Assembly (NCBI RefSeq): GCF_947494555.1
Contig: NZ_CANLVF010000008.1
Coordinates: 1 to 64,000 of the forward strand
Direction of reading: 5' to 3'
Length of the DNA: 64,000 nt
Origin: an uncultured Roseibium sp.
Lineage (GTDB): Bacteria > Pseudomonadota > Alphaproteobacteria > Rhizobiales > Stappiaceae
The notes under the pieces are model-generated. The model did not search any database, was not told the origin of the DNA, and saw only the letters and a list, made by a program, of their open reading frames with translations. Position 1 is the first letter of the stretch. The number at the start of each line of letters is the position of its first letter. The position numbers and the translations under genes were made by a program. This document shows, one piece after another, positions 34,364 to 43,553 of the stretch.

Positions 34364-35641
34364 TCAGGCCACCAGCGCCTGTGCCGCAGTCGCCAGTGCT
34401 GCTTCGGTCTGGCTCAGATCCTCTTCGGTAAGCGCAAGATGGGCATAGAGTTTGCTGTCGGGTTTCAGAATACCGCTCGCGCGCAGGCTTTGATTGAACG
34501 CCTTTGCCTTTGCACCATCGTTATGGAACATGTCGCGATAGTTTCTGACCGGTTGATCGGTGAAAACGACGTCGAACAAAAACGGTTCGCCGACAATCTG
34601 GTGCGCGATGTCGGCAGCATCGAGATGCGTTTTGAATGCGCTCATCAGCCGCTCGCCGTTCTGGCGCAACTTCTCATAGGAACGCGGACGCTTCAGGATT
34701 TCCAGCGTCTTCAAGCCCGCTATGCTGGCGACGGGATTGCCGCTCAACGTTCCGATCTGAAACGTGAACCCCTCGTCGCCGACAATGCCCTTGTCGAAAT
34801 GGGCCATGATCTCCTTTTTGCCGGCAATCGCGGCAAGCGGGAAACCACCGCCGATGATCTTGCCGAGCGTGCACAGATCCGGTGTGATGCCGTAATATTC
34901 CTGCGCGCCGCCATAGGCGAACCGGAAGCCGGTCACGACTTCATCGAAAATCAGAACGATGCCATGCTTGCTCGTCAGTTCTCTAAGCGCTTTCAGGAAA
35001 CCGGGCGCCGGTGGAATGAGCCGTTGCAGCGGCTCAACGATCACGCAGGCAATCTCACCGGCATGCTCTTCAATGAGCGATTCGACAAACTCCGCATCGT
35101 TGAACGGGGCGATCAGCATGTTGTCGCGAACGCTTTCGGGAATACCCGCGGAGTCCGGCACGGCCTGCGGAAAGTTGACGAGTTTGCGTGGCGACAGGCT
35201 CATCAGTGCTTCACCGGACATCCCGTGGTAGCCGCCTTCGAATTTCAGGATCTTGTCCCGGCCTGTGAAAGCGCGCGCGAGCCGCATGGCGTACATATCC
35301 GCTTCGCCGCCCGTCGACACATAGCGTACCTGCTCCGCACAGGGCACCGCCTCGACCAAGACTTCGGCAAGCTCGATCCCGCGCGCATTGTTGGTGAAGA
35401 AGGTCATGCCCTTGCCGAGCTGTTCCTGCACGGCGTCGTGAACTTCAGGATTGCCGTGCCCCAGGATCATCGGTCCGGACCCGATCAGATAGTCGATAAA
35501 TTCCTTCCCGTCTTCGTCCCACACGCGTGATCCTCTGCCCTCGCGCAAAATGACGCCCGGGTCGAAATTGCCGAATCCGGCCGCTGGCAGAACTTCAGCA
35601 GCGCGCGCTTTCCAGTCGTCCTGGGAAATCGTGGTTTTCAT
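34364..35641 (-). CDS. Class III PLP aminotransferase, glutamate-1-semialdehyde aminomutase-like
   Basis: A 425-residue PLP enzyme similar to HemL. Family marks: IDYLIGSGPMILGHGNPEV, FFTNNARGIELAE, KFEGGYHGM, LIFDEVVTGFR and the Schiff-base Lys261 in TLGKIIGGGFPLAA. True HemL usually lies with tetrapyrrole genes; here it is the last gene of a catabolic operon 13 bases after an enolase-family gene, so it more likely transfers or moves an amino group in that pathway. GGAGG six bases before the ATG at 35641 fixes the start; an in-frame start at 35665 would overlap the upstream gene. Confidence 0.8.
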   Translation of the reverse strand: MKTTISQDDWKARAAEVLPAAGFGNFDPGVILREGRGSRVWDEDGKEFIDYLIGSGPMILGHGNPEVHDAVQEQLGKGMTFFTNNARGIELAEVLVEAVPCAEQVRYVSTGGEADMYAMRLARAFTGRDKILKFEGGYHGMSGEALMSLSPRKLVNFPQAVPDSAGIPESVRDNMLIAPFNDAEFVESLIEEHAGEIACVIVEPLQRLIPPAPGFLKALRELTSKHGIVLIFDEVVTGFRFAYGGAQEYYGITPDLCTLGKIIGGGFPLAAIAGKKEIMAHFDKGIVGDEGFTFQIGTLSGNPVASIAGLKTLEILKRPRSYEKLRQNGERLMSAFKTHLDAADIAHQIVGEPFLFDVVFTDQPVRNYRDMFHNDGAKAKAFNQSLRASGILKPDSKLYAHLALTEEDLSQTEAALATAAQALVA

Positions 35642-35654
35642 CTGACAGCCTCCT

Positions 35655-36779
35655 TCAGGCAGCAAGCGATAGGACGGGTTCGCCCAGAACGTCCGGATTT
35701 GGCGTTACCCCAAGACCGGGACCGGCAGGCGCAGAGATCCGCCCCATGGAACGGACCGGTGCATCCGGGTCCAGACGCGGATAAACATAGTTCGAGAGGT
35801 CGCAAACGTTCAGGACATTCGCGGGCGGCGACGACACCGCAACATGCAAAGCGGCGGCAGTGGCGATATCCGATCCCCACGTATCTTCAACACACATTTT
35901 TGCACCGAAATGCAGGCAAAGATCACGCGCGCGCCGAAGCTCAGAAATTCCTCCGAATTTGGACAGCTTGAGCGCAACCGCATCCATACAGCCAAGTTCA
36001 TAGGCCTTGAAGAGGCTGACCGTGTCATGTGCGGTTTCATCGAGCTTCATCGGCAGACCCGTCGCCGAGCGGACCGCGGCACATTCTTCAAGCGTTGCGC
36101 AGGGCTGCTCCAGCATGACATCTAGATCGCGGACGGCGCGCCCGACCCTGGTTGCATCCAGACGGCTTGCGCCGCAGTTCCAGTCGCCGTAGACGAGCGG
36201 TCCCGGGCCGATGGCCTCGCGCACCATCCTGAGCCTGGCCACATCTGCTTCCCAGTTGTCGTCGGCGCCGAGTTTCACCTGGATTTGCCGCATCCCAGTG
36301 GCCAGCGCGTCCTTGGCGATGCGCGCCATTTCCTCCGGCGCGATGCAGGTGATGGAGTGATAGAGCGGCAGGTCGGCTACCTGTCTTCCGCCAAGCAGCG
36401 TGAAAACCGGGACGCCGCAGGCCTTGCCGGTCAGGTCCCAAAGGGCAATGTCGATTGCGGACTGCGCATAGACGTGACCAAGCAGGTGTTTCCGGCAGGC
36501 CGACATCAGAGCTTCGACACCGATCGGATTTGCCCCGATCAAAACCGGCGCAAGTTCGGCAAGCGCAGGCGCTACACCGTTTGCATAGGCGGGCAGATAA
36601 TGCGGAATGGGGCAGACTTCGCCCCACCCGCTGACACCCTGATCCGTGTCGATCCGCAAAACCATGCTGTCGACTGTCGCGCAGGTTTTGCCGTCGGCCA
36701 TGTAGTAGGTTTCATGGCTGGTAAGGGGCACCTTCCAGAGTGTCAGCCCGGTGATTTGAGTGTCGGGATAGTTGCTCAC
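35655..36779 (-). CDS. Enolase-superfamily protein 1 (MLE subgroup; possible epimerase)
   Basis: A 374-residue mandelate racemase/muconate lactonizing enzyme type protein. The capping domain is followed by a TIM barrel with the second-strand Lys in RQIQVKLGADD, metal ligands in VYGDWNCG, MLEQPC and MKLDETAH, and the sixth-strand Lys in ALKLSKFGG. The QVKLG motif resembles, from memory, HpbD (4-hydroxyproline betaine 2-epimerase) of Pelagibaca, which suggests alpha-carbon epimerisation of an amino acid or betaine, not proven. Start overlaps the stop of enolase protein 2 (ATGA). It is the last of three adjacent, clearly different family members. Confidence 0.82.
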   Translation of the reverse strand: MSNYPDTQITGLTLWKVPLTSHETYYMADGKTCATVDSMVLRIDTDQGVSGWGEVCPIPHYLPAYANGVAPALAELAPVLIGANPIGVEALMSACRKHLLGHVYAQSAIDIALWDLTGKACGVPVFTLLGGRQVADLPLYHSITCIAPEEMARIAKDALATGMRQIQVKLGADDNWEADVARLRMVREAIGPGPLVYGDWNCGASRLDATRVGRAVRDLDVMLEQPCATLEECAAVRSATGLPMKLDETAHDTVSLFKAYELGCMDAVALKLSKFGGISELRRARDLCLHFGAKMCVEDTWGSDIATAAALHVAVSSPPANVLNVCDLSNYVYPRLDPDAPVRSMGRISAPAGPGLGVTPNPDVLGEPVLSLAA

Positions 36780-37891
36780 GCGCGCCCTCCATAAACCGCA
36801 ACAGGCTGCCCGAGCGCCAGCGGATCGGGCGTGACGCCAACACCGGGTACATCGCTGAACGTGACATAGCCGTCTTGATTGCGCGCGCCCTGCCCCGCAA
36901 CCGGATCAGTAGCCAGGTGTGCGTGACACAACCAGCTGGCCAGCCTGTTTGGGTCCGGCGTCGATGCTGCCAGGTGCAGCGTGGCCGTATCGGCAAAGGC
37001 GCTGCCGCCCGTATCTTCGATATGCATCTGCCATCCAACCGAAACGCCGAAATCTCGGATACGCCGCGCCTTGGTCAGTCCGCCGACCCGGTTGGGTTTG
37101 ACTTTGACGCCCTGACACGCACCCGATTTCCAGGCCTGAAGATGATCCTGAAACGTGTGCAGGCATTCATCCAGCATGATCGGCTGAGGCACTTTTTTAG
37201 CAACAGCCGCGCATTGATCCAGCGTCTCGCAGGGCTGTTCGATCCAATCGCGCGCCGAAACGGCATTCAAGACCTGCAGCGCAACGCCCGGGGTCCAGGC
37301 CCTGTTCACGTCGAATGTAACCTGTTCGCCCTTCGGCAAGGCCGCGGAAATCGCTTCAATGCGTTCGATATCGGCGGCAAAATCACTGCCGCCGACCTTC
37401 GCCGAATGCGTCCGGTAGCCTTTGGCACTGGCCTCGTGGATCAGCGCAATCATCTCTTCGGGCGATCCTGTCGAGATCGACGAGTTGACCGCAACGCGCG
37501 CAGGTGTTTCCGCACCCAGAATGCGCCAGAGAGGTTCGCCCGTTGCCTTGCCGAGAAGATCCCAGCACGCAATGTCGATCGGTGATTTCGCGTAAGGGTG
37601 CCCTGGAAGCTGGACATCCATGGCCCGGTTGATGTCATCGAGCGCGCGCGGATCCCGCCCTAAAAGCGCCGGCGCCAGCAATTCGATCGCCGACCTCAGT
37701 CCAGGTCCGTGCGCGGGAAGATAGGTGTGCCCCCAGGGGCAGCCTTCGCCCCAGCCGGAAAGGCCTTCATCCGTATCGATCCGCACAAAGGTGCTGTCGA
37801 TCGTCTCGAACTTCAGCCGCCCGCCCGACAGCCAATAAGGCTTGGAGAGCGGAAGGTCGATCTGCCAGACACTGATCCGGGAAATCCTCAT
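36776..37891 (-). CDS. Enolase-superfamily protein 2 (MLE subgroup)
   Basis: A 371-residue protein with the same fold and a different active-site set: HSAKVGGSD on the second barrel strand (Ala-Lys in place of Lys-x-Lys), metal ligands in TFDVNRAW, WIEQPCET and MLDECLH, and Lys in VKVKPNRVGG. All acid/base and metal positions seem intact, so it should be active as a racemase, cycloisomerase or dehydratase on a carboxylate. It overlaps both neighbouring enolase genes by 4 bases, so the three are made together. The substrate is unknown. Confidence 0.82.
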   Translation of the reverse strand: MRISRISVWQIDLPLSKPYWLSGGRLKFETIDSTFVRIDTDEGLSGWGEGCPWGHTYLPAHGPGLRSAIELLAPALLGRDPRALDDINRAMDVQLPGHPYAKSPIDIACWDLLGKATGEPLWRILGAETPARVAVNSSISTGSPEEMIALIHEASAKGYRTHSAKVGGSDFAADIERIEAISAALPKGEQVTFDVNRAWTPGVALQVLNAVSARDWIEQPCETLDQCAAVAKKVPQPIMLDECLHTFQDHLQAWKSGACQGVKVKPNRVGGLTKARRIRDFGVSVGWQMHIEDTGGSAFADTATLHLAASTPDPNRLASWLCHAHLATDPVAGQGARNQDGYVTFSDVPGVGVTPDPLALGQPVAVYGGRA

Positions 37892-39000
37892 GCCCCCGCT
37901 CCGTATTCGGCGACCGGTGCACCAAGACTGTCGAAATCAGGTTCGACGCCAAGGCCCGGCCCATCGGAGGCATAGAGCTTTCCGCTTGTCGTTCTTGGTC
38001 CCGGATATCCGGTCGAGCGGGTGTTATAGTTGTGAAGATCGGTCGTGTTCTGGAGAAACTCCGCCGCTGTCGAGGCTGCAAAATGCGCGAGCGTGGCCGT
38101 GGCAATCTCGCCGCCCCAGGTGTCTTCCGAGACGACCGGAATCCGGTTATCGATAAAGAAATCACGAACGCGCCGCGCTTTCGAGAGCCCGCCCAGATTG
38201 GAAATCTTCAGACACACCAGATCCGCCGCCCTGTCGGCCACGATCCGCTGCGCTGCCTGCATGCCGGTGACGCATTCATCCAGCTTCATCGGCAAATCGA
38301 TCCGGCTTCGCACCTGCAGGCATTCCTCGTAAGTGCGGCAGGGTTGTTCGAAAATGAAATCGAGATCCCGCGTCGCCCGGGCGACCCTGAGCGCGTTGTC
38401 GACACGCCAACCCTGATTGGCATCCGCCATCGCCTTTTCGCCCGGTCTGAGCAATGGAACGACGGCGCGGATCCGCTCGATATCCTCGACCCAGTTCGCG
38501 CCGACCTTGATTTGAAACTGCCGGTATCCGCTTGCGCGGTGACGCTCCAGTTCGGCGACCGTTTCTTCCGTCGAGCGGTGCGGGGCGACCCGGTACATCG
38601 GCGCTCCGTCAGTCAGCTTGCCGCCGAGTAGCATCCAGACCGGAGCATTCAACGCCTTTCCGGCAATATCCCAACATGCGGCATCGAACGGGGCCTTCGC
38701 GTAGCCATGTCCTTGCACAAGATGATCCAGCAGCTGTTCGATCCGGGCGACCTGACGCGGATCTTCGCCAAGCAACGTAGGTGCAACGATGCGGGCAAGC
38801 GCTTCGACACCTTCCGAATGCGCAACCATGTAGTTCTCACCGCAAGGGGTGAACTCACCGCAGCCGGAAAGACCCGCATCCGTATCCATGACCACAACAG
38901 AGGCCCGTGCCGTCGAAATAGCGTTACCGGCACCCCAGCCGTAGCTGCCGTCGACATAGGGGAGATCAGTCTTGAAAATGCGTATGCGCGTGATCTTCAT
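37888..39000 (-). CDS. Enolase-superfamily protein 3 (MLE subgroup)
   Basis: A 370-residue family member. Barrel motifs: FQIKVGANW with a full Lys-x-Lys-like strand (QIKVG), metal ligands in MADANQGW, FIFEQPCRT and MKLDECVTG, and the sixth-strand Lys in CLKISNLGG. The N-terminal loop contains SYGWGAGNAIS, unlike the two neighbours, and probably contacts a different substrate. First of the three enolase genes in transcription order, overlapping the oxidoreductase gene upstream by 4 bases. Confidence 0.82.
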   Translation of the reverse strand: MKITRIRIFKTDLPYVDGSYGWGAGNAISTARASVVVMDTDAGLSGCGEFTPCGENYMVAHSEGVEALARIVAPTLLGEDPRQVARIEQLLDHLVQGHGYAKAPFDAACWDIAGKALNAPVWMLLGGKLTDGAPMYRVAPHRSTEETVAELERHRASGYRQFQIKVGANWVEDIERIRAVVPLLRPGEKAMADANQGWRVDNALRVARATRDLDFIFEQPCRTYEECLQVRSRIDLPMKLDECVTGMQAAQRIVADRAADLVCLKISNLGGLSKARRVRDFFIDNRIPVVSEDTWGGEIATATLAHFAASTAAEFLQNTTDLHNYNTRSTGYPGPRTTSGKLYASDGPGLGVEPDFDSLGAPVAEYGAGA

Positions 39001-40091
39001 GGGATCACCACAATGTTACCCGTGTGCTTCTTCTCAATGAAGGCGGTTTGAGCCGCGTGAAAGTCCTTCAGCGGATAGGTCGCGGCCAGGGCAGGTTTCA
39101 CTTCGCCGCGTTCGATATAGCCGACAAGATCCTTGAAGATATGAGGTTCCACGACGGTGGACCCGATGAGCGAAAGATCCTTGAGATAGAAGGTCCTGAG
39201 ATCCAGCTCGACGATCGGCCCGGCAATCGCGCCAGAGCACGTGTACCGTCCACCGCGCTCCAGAACATCGATCAGCTTGCCCCAATAGGGCCCTCCAACG
39301 ATATCGGACACCACGGAAACGGTCTCCCGCCCAAGGGCTGCCTTGAGCGCTACGCCGAGATTCTCCGGCGCGCGGTCCAGGAGCACATCCGCTCCCAGCG
39401 CCTTGACGTCCGCGTGCTTTGACGTGGAGGCCATCGCGGCAACAGTCGCGTCTCGGCGTTTGGCAAGCTGGACGACTGCCGACCCGACGCCTCCGGAAGC
39501 TCCGGTGACAAGGACCGTGTCCGCTTCCGTGACGTTTGCCCGGCTGAGCATTCCTTCAGCCGTTGTGTAGGAACACGAGAATGTCGCCAGTTCCGCATCG
39601 CTCAAACTGGATTGCACAGCACCGACATTCTTTGCGTTGGCGACCGTGTATTCGGCATATCCCCCATCACATTCCGAGCCGAAATATCCGGCCTTGTCCC
39701 GGTTGAAGGGATCCGACCAGTCACGGAGCCATCCGTCTACCATCACCCGCTTTCCCAGCAGATCTTGAGGAGCACCCTCGCCGAGGCCGACGACTTCTCC
39801 CACTGCGTCGGCACCTTGAATACGCGGGAATGTGATCGGTGCCCCGCCCCAGGTCGGATCTTCCTGCCCGACCTCCTCGTAGGCCCCGCCAGTGGTCGCA
39901 TCGGAGACGGTTTTCGAATACCATCCGGACCTCGTGTTGACGTCGGTATTGTTCAGTCCGCACGCACCAACCTTGATCAGAACCTGACCCGGGCCGGGTT
40001 TCGGCGTCGGCCAGTCTTCGTGCCAGACAATCTGGTCAAGCCCTCCATGGCCTTTCAGGACCATGGCTTTCATTGTTGCAGGTAGTGTCAT
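38997..40091 (-). CDS. Zinc-independent MDR-family NAD(P)H oxidoreductase (quinone reductase-like)
   Basis: A 364-residue medium-chain dehydrogenase. The GroES-like part (about 8-150) includes GQVLIKVGACGLNNTDVN, where the usual catalytic zinc Cys is replaced as in quinone oxidoreductases, and the cofactor site is VTGASGGVGSAVVQLAK. It may reduce an enoyl or carbonyl intermediate, or oxidise an alcohol, in the surrounding pathway. It overlaps the FAD/GcvT gene before it and the enolase gene after it by 4 bases each, so it is a fixed part of the leftward operon. Confidence 0.85.
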   Translation of the reverse strand: MTLPATMKAMVLKGHGGLDQIVWHEDWPTPKPGPGQVLIKVGACGLNNTDVNTRSGWYSKTVSDATTGGAYEEVGQEDPTWGGAPITFPRIQGADAVGEVVGLGEGAPQDLLGKRVMVDGWLRDWSDPFNRDKAGYFGSECDGGYAEYTVANAKNVGAVQSSLSDAELATFSCSYTTAEGMLSRANVTEADTVLVTGASGGVGSAVVQLAKRRDATVAAMASTSKHADVKALGADVLLDRAPENLGVALKAALGRETVSVVSDIVGGPYWGKLIDVLERGGRYTCSGAIAGPIVELDLRTFYLKDLSLIGSTVVEPHIFKDLVGYIERGEVKPALAATYPLKDFHAAQTAFIEKKHTGNIVVIP

Positions 40092-42568
40092 TCGGCTGCC
40101 ACTCCGACAGGTGCGTCAGTTCTGGGGAAAATGCTCTCCGGATCATAGGCAGGGGCATCCAGAACGCGGGCCTTGCGGCGATCGTTCATGATGACCACTT
40201 CAAGCGACTGTCCCGGCTTGGCGGCTTCGGGCTCGACATAGGCAAAGGCGAGAATTTTGCCGATGGAATGTGCGAAGGCGACGGAACTGGTCGCTCCGAC
40301 CGGCCGGCCATCCATCAGAACCGCCTCACCGCCGTGTCCGTCTTCAAAACCATCGGGCTCGATTTCGAGATAAACGCAAACCCACGGCAGATTGCTCGCC
40401 GCCGCGCTTTCTTCCGTTGCCGCCTTGCCCAGAAAATCGCCTTTGTCGAGTTTCACGAACCGCATCACATCGGCTTCAGGCAGCGTCACTTCATTCGTCA
40501 GTTCTCCAGCGCCCTTGAAGCCCTTTTCAAGGCGGAGCGCATTCATGGCAAAGGAGCCGTAATCCTTCAGTCCAAGCGGTTCGCCCGTCGACAAGAGTGC
40601 ATCATAGACTTCCAGCATGTGCTCACGGGGGATATGAAATTCCCAGCCGAGTTCACCTGCATAGGACATGCGGAATGCCCAGACCTTGTGTCCGGCGACC
40701 TCGATTTCCTGGGCGGTCAGCCAGCGGAACGATGCATTGTCGAGAGCTGCCGGTGTATTCGGCGCAAGGATATTGCGGGCAAGCGGTCCATTGAGCGTCA
40801 TTGCCCCCCATTCGTTGGAGCGGTTCGTGATAGTCGCGTCTTCACCCTGAAGGTTCTGGGCTAGATGATCCAGCAGCCTCTGTTCGAAGAATGCGGCACA
40901 CACCAGGTAGAACCGGTCTTCTGAAAGCCGAACGACCGTCAGTTCCATTTCGATCCGGCCGCGCCGGTTGAGCATATGCGTGAGGGCGATGCCTCCGACT
41001 TTCTTGGGCAGCCGGTTGGCCACCAGCCGGTCCAGGTAGCGCTCCGCATCCGGACCTGACAACTCGACCTTGGTGAAGGCCGAAATGTCCATGATCCCGG
41101 CGGTCGTTCTGACGGCTTTCGTTTCCTTTGCGACGGCATCGTGCCATGCCGCCCGCCTGAAGGAATAGTAATCCCGCTGTTCAAGACCGTCCTTTGCAAA
41201 CCAGCGCGGGCGTTCGTGCCCGTAGACCTCTTCGTAGACCGCACCCTTTTGCTTCAAGCGCTCGTAAAGCGGGCTGGGTTTGATCGGGCGGCCTTCCAGC
41301 CGGTTGAAGTGCGGGAACGGGATTTCGTGGCGCAGGCAATAATCTTCCTTTGCCTTGACGACCTGCCAGTCCTTGTCGGCATAGCCGCCGAACCGGCGTG
41401 GATCGAACTCTCGCATGGAGATGTCGGCCGAACCATGGACGATCCAGCGTGCAAGCTCTCGTGTCAGACCCGGCCCCCAGCCGATACCGATCTGGGTACC
41501 GCAGCAGCACCAGTAATTCTTGACGCCCGGAGCCGGACCGATCAGCGGGTTGCCGTCGGGCGGATGCGAGATTGCTCCGTGAACTTCGCGCTTGATGCCG
41601 AGTTCAGCGAAGATGGGCATGCGGTCCATGGCATTTTCCAACCATGGCATGATCCGGTCGTAGTCGGCTTCGAAAAGCTCGTTCTCCGCTTCCCACGGAC
41701 AGAAGTCTTCCCAAACGGTGTTCGGATTTTCCTTCTCGTAGATCCCGATCAGACCGGACTTCTGCTCCATGCGGATATAGCCGGAGACAAGCTTGTCATC
41801 GCGGATAACCGGCAACTCTTTGTCCAGCTCCTTGAACTCAGGAACGGTGTCGGTGACGATGTAGTGGTGGGTCATGGAGGTCATCGGCAGCTGCAACCCG
41901 CTCCACTCCCCCATTTGCCGGGCGTAGGTACCACCCGCATTGACCACGTGTTCGCAGGTGATGTCGCCGAGCTCGGTGGAGACTTTCCATTCGCCGTTCG
42001 ACTGCTGCTTGATATCGGTGGCACGGCAGCGGCGAATGATCTTCACACCGAGCTTGCGCGCACCGATGGCCAATGCCTGCGTGACGCCGGAAGGGTCTGC
42101 GTGCCCGTCGTCGGGCGTATGAAGCGCACCGAGAACACCATCGAGATTATAGAACGGATGAAGCTCGCGAATGCGGTCCGGTGCAACCATTTCCATAGGA
42201 AATTTCAATGCCCGCCCGACACTCATCGTGTGCCGGAGCCAATCCATTTCGTCTTCTGTATAGGCCAGTCGGAACGAGCCGCACCCGTGCCACGTCACCG
42301 ACTGACCTGTTTCCTCTTCAAGCTTCCCCGAATAAAGATCGATATTGTAGCCGACGCATTTTCCAAGGCCGAAACTTGAAGTCGAATGCGTGATCTGCCC
42401 GGCCGCATGCCAGGTCGAGCCGGAAGTCAGCTCCGCCTTTTCCAGAAGAACGACATCTGCGCAGCCTTCATGGGCAAGATGGTAGGCAAGGCCGCAGCCC
42501 ATGATGCCGCCACCAATGATGACGACGCGGGCCGAAGACGGCAGTTTGGAGGTTCCGGTTTCCGACAC
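40088..42568 (-). CDS. FAD-dependent oxidoreductase/GcvT fusion (dimethylglycine or sarcosine dehydrogenase-like)
   Basis: An 826-residue fusion. Part 1 (about 10-390) is a DAO-type FAD domain with the dinucleotide motif VVIIGGGIMGCGLAYHLA and STWHAAGQITH, the site of covalent FAD attachment in this family. Part 2 (about 395-450) is the FAO_M linker. Part 3 (about 455-800) is a GcvT aminomethyltransferase fold ending in a GcvT_C barrel. Relatives oxidise N-methyl groups and pass the C1 unit to tetrahydrofolate. It leads the leftward operon, divergent from the RpiR gene. The start is GTG at 42568 with GGGAGATGAG upstream. The substrate is probably a secondary or tertiary N-methyl amine. Confidence 0.87.
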   Translation of the reverse strand: MSETGTSKLPSSARVVIIGGGIMGCGLAYHLAHEGCADVVLLEKAELTSGSTWHAAGQITHSTSSFGLGKCVGYNIDLYSGKLEEETGQSVTWHGCGSFRLAYTEDEMDWLRHTMSVGRALKFPMEMVAPDRIRELHPFYNLDGVLGALHTPDDGHADPSGVTQALAIGARKLGVKIIRRCRATDIKQQSNGEWKVSTELGDITCEHVVNAGGTYARQMGEWSGLQLPMTSMTHHYIVTDTVPEFKELDKELPVIRDDKLVSGYIRMEQKSGLIGIYEKENPNTVWEDFCPWEAENELFEADYDRIMPWLENAMDRMPIFAELGIKREVHGAISHPPDGNPLIGPAPGVKNYWCCCGTQIGIGWGPGLTRELARWIVHGSADISMREFDPRRFGGYADKDWQVVKAKEDYCLRHEIPFPHFNRLEGRPIKPSPLYERLKQKGAVYEEVYGHERPRWFAKDGLEQRDYYSFRRAAWHDAVAKETKAVRTTAGIMDISAFTKVELSGPDAERYLDRLVANRLPKKVGGIALTHMLNRRGRIEMELTVVRLSEDRFYLVCAAFFEQRLLDHLAQNLQGEDATITNRSNEWGAMTLNGPLARNILAPNTPAALDNASFRWLTAQEIEVAGHKVWAFRMSYAGELGWEFHIPREHMLEVYDALLSTGEPLGLKDYGSFAMNALRLEKGFKGAGELTNEVTLPEADVMRFVKLDKGDFLGKAATEESAAASNLPWVCVYLEIEPDGFEDGHGGEAVLMDGRPVGATSSVAFAHSIGKILAFAYVEPEAAKPGQSLEVVIMNDRRKARVLDAPAYDPESIFPRTDAPVGVAAE

Positions 42569-42609
42569 GTCTCATCTCCCAGGCCGGTGATTTTTCGATG
42601 GACATCGTA

Positions 42610-42655
42610 ATTGTACAAATGTACTCTCGTCAATAATGAATGATATGATTGTACC
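42610..42655. promoter_or_regulatory. Candidate operator between the divergent operons
   Basis: GTACA-AA-TGTAC is a palindrome at 42613-42624, and ATTGTAC occurs at 42610-42616 and again at 42648-42654, the second copy falling at the start of the regulator gene. The whole 67-bp gap is AT-rich against its surroundings. The RpiR-family protein encoded here is the natural candidate to bind and control both operons. Confidence 0.5.
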
Positions 42656-43553
42656 AAAAACAGATCTGAAAGCCCCTCAGGAGGTTCTCACCGAGCTTGC
42701 GTCGGAGCTTGAGGACCTGACGCCGGAGCTGCGCAAGGCGGCCAGCTATGTGCTTGAAAATCCAAACGATGTCGGCGTTAGCTCAATCCGCGAAATTGCG
42801 GATGCTGCAGGCGTGAAACCGAACACGTTCGTGCGGATGGCCAGGTCCGTCGGGTTCGATGGATACGAAGACTTTCGCCACCCCTTCCGCGAAGCGATCC
42901 GCAGCCGTGGTACGGATTTTCCGGACCGGGCACGTTGGCTGCAGTCGCTGGCGAAGGGTGGCCAGCTGGGCGCACTCTTCGCGGAAATGGCGGCCTGCGC
43001 GATCTCCAATATCGAGAATACGTTTGCCGCAACCGATGCCAACGCGATGAAGGCGGCCGCCGATGCGATCGTGAATGCGCGGCACACCTACGTTCTCGGC
43101 GTCGGCGTGAACAACTCAAATGCGCGCAACTTCTCCTACCTCGCGGACATGGCTGTCGACACGATCTGGACCATTCCGAGGATGGGGTCTGTTGCAACGG
43201 ATGATCTTGCACGGGCGGATGAGCGCGATGTGCTCGTCGCCATGACCTGCAAACCCTACCGAACGGATGTCATCGCCGCCGTGGAAACGGCGCGGGAACA
43301 GGGGCTGACCATCGTCGCCATTTCGGACAGCCCCGCCTCGCCCATCGTCGTCGGCAGCGATCATGCGTTCGTCGTCGACGCGGAAACGCCTCAGTTTTTC
43401 CCCTCGTCCGTATCGACAATCGCCCTGCTTGAAACACTGCTCGCCTTTGTCATCGCCGATGCACCGGAAGACGTGATTTCCAGCATCGAACGTTTTCACA
43501 CACGCCGCCACAAGATGGGGCTCTACCAGGAAGAGTGGAAGGACCGCTCATGA
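42636..43553 (+). CDS. RpiR-family transcriptional regulator
   Basis: A 305-residue regulator. The N-terminal helix-turn-helix is in SIREIADAAGVKPNTFVRMA, and the C-terminal SIS domain (about 130-270) includes YVLGVGVNNSNARNFSYLA and VVAISDSPASPIV, which usually senses a phosphosugar or other pathway metabolite. It is the first gene of the rightward operon and lies opposite the FAD/GcvT gene, so it probably controls both. The ATG at 42636 has no clear Shine-Dalgarno; the short 5' region suggests weak or leaderless translation. It overlaps the Rieske gene by 4 bases. Confidence 0.87.
   Translation: MNDMIVPKTDLKAPQEVLTELASELEDLTPELRKAASYVLENPNDVGVSSIREIADAAGVKPNTFVRMARSVGFDGYEDFRHPFREAIRSRGTDFPDRARWLQSLAKGGQLGALFAEMAACAISNIENTFAATDANAMKAAADAIVNARHTYVLGVGVNNSNARNFSYLADMAVDTIWTIPRMGSVATDDLARADERDVLVAMTCKPYRTDVIAAVETAREQGLTIVAISDSPASPIVVGSDHAFVVDAETPQFFPSSVSTIALLETLLAFVIADAPEDVISSIERFHTRRHKMGLYQEEWKDRS

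Noticed and set aside
34352..35530. A 392-codon open frame on the plus strand
   Set aside because: It is antisense to the class III aminotransferase with its intact Lys261 motif; no ribosome site or domain is seen.
34364..35641. Calling the aminotransferase hemL
   Set aside because: The protein is HemL-like, but its place at the end of a catabolic operon makes a role in tetrapyrrole synthesis doubtful.
35655..39000. Assignment of the enolases to the known cis-3-hydroxyproline dehydratase or hydroxyproline-betaine epimerase loci
   Set aside because: Those loci, as I recall them, carry proline racemase-type genes or an ABC transporter, none of which is present here; similarity of one Lys motif is not enough.
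41141..42379. A 412-codon open frame on the plus strand
   Set aside because: It is antisense to the FAD/GcvT fusion gene and has no recognisable motif.
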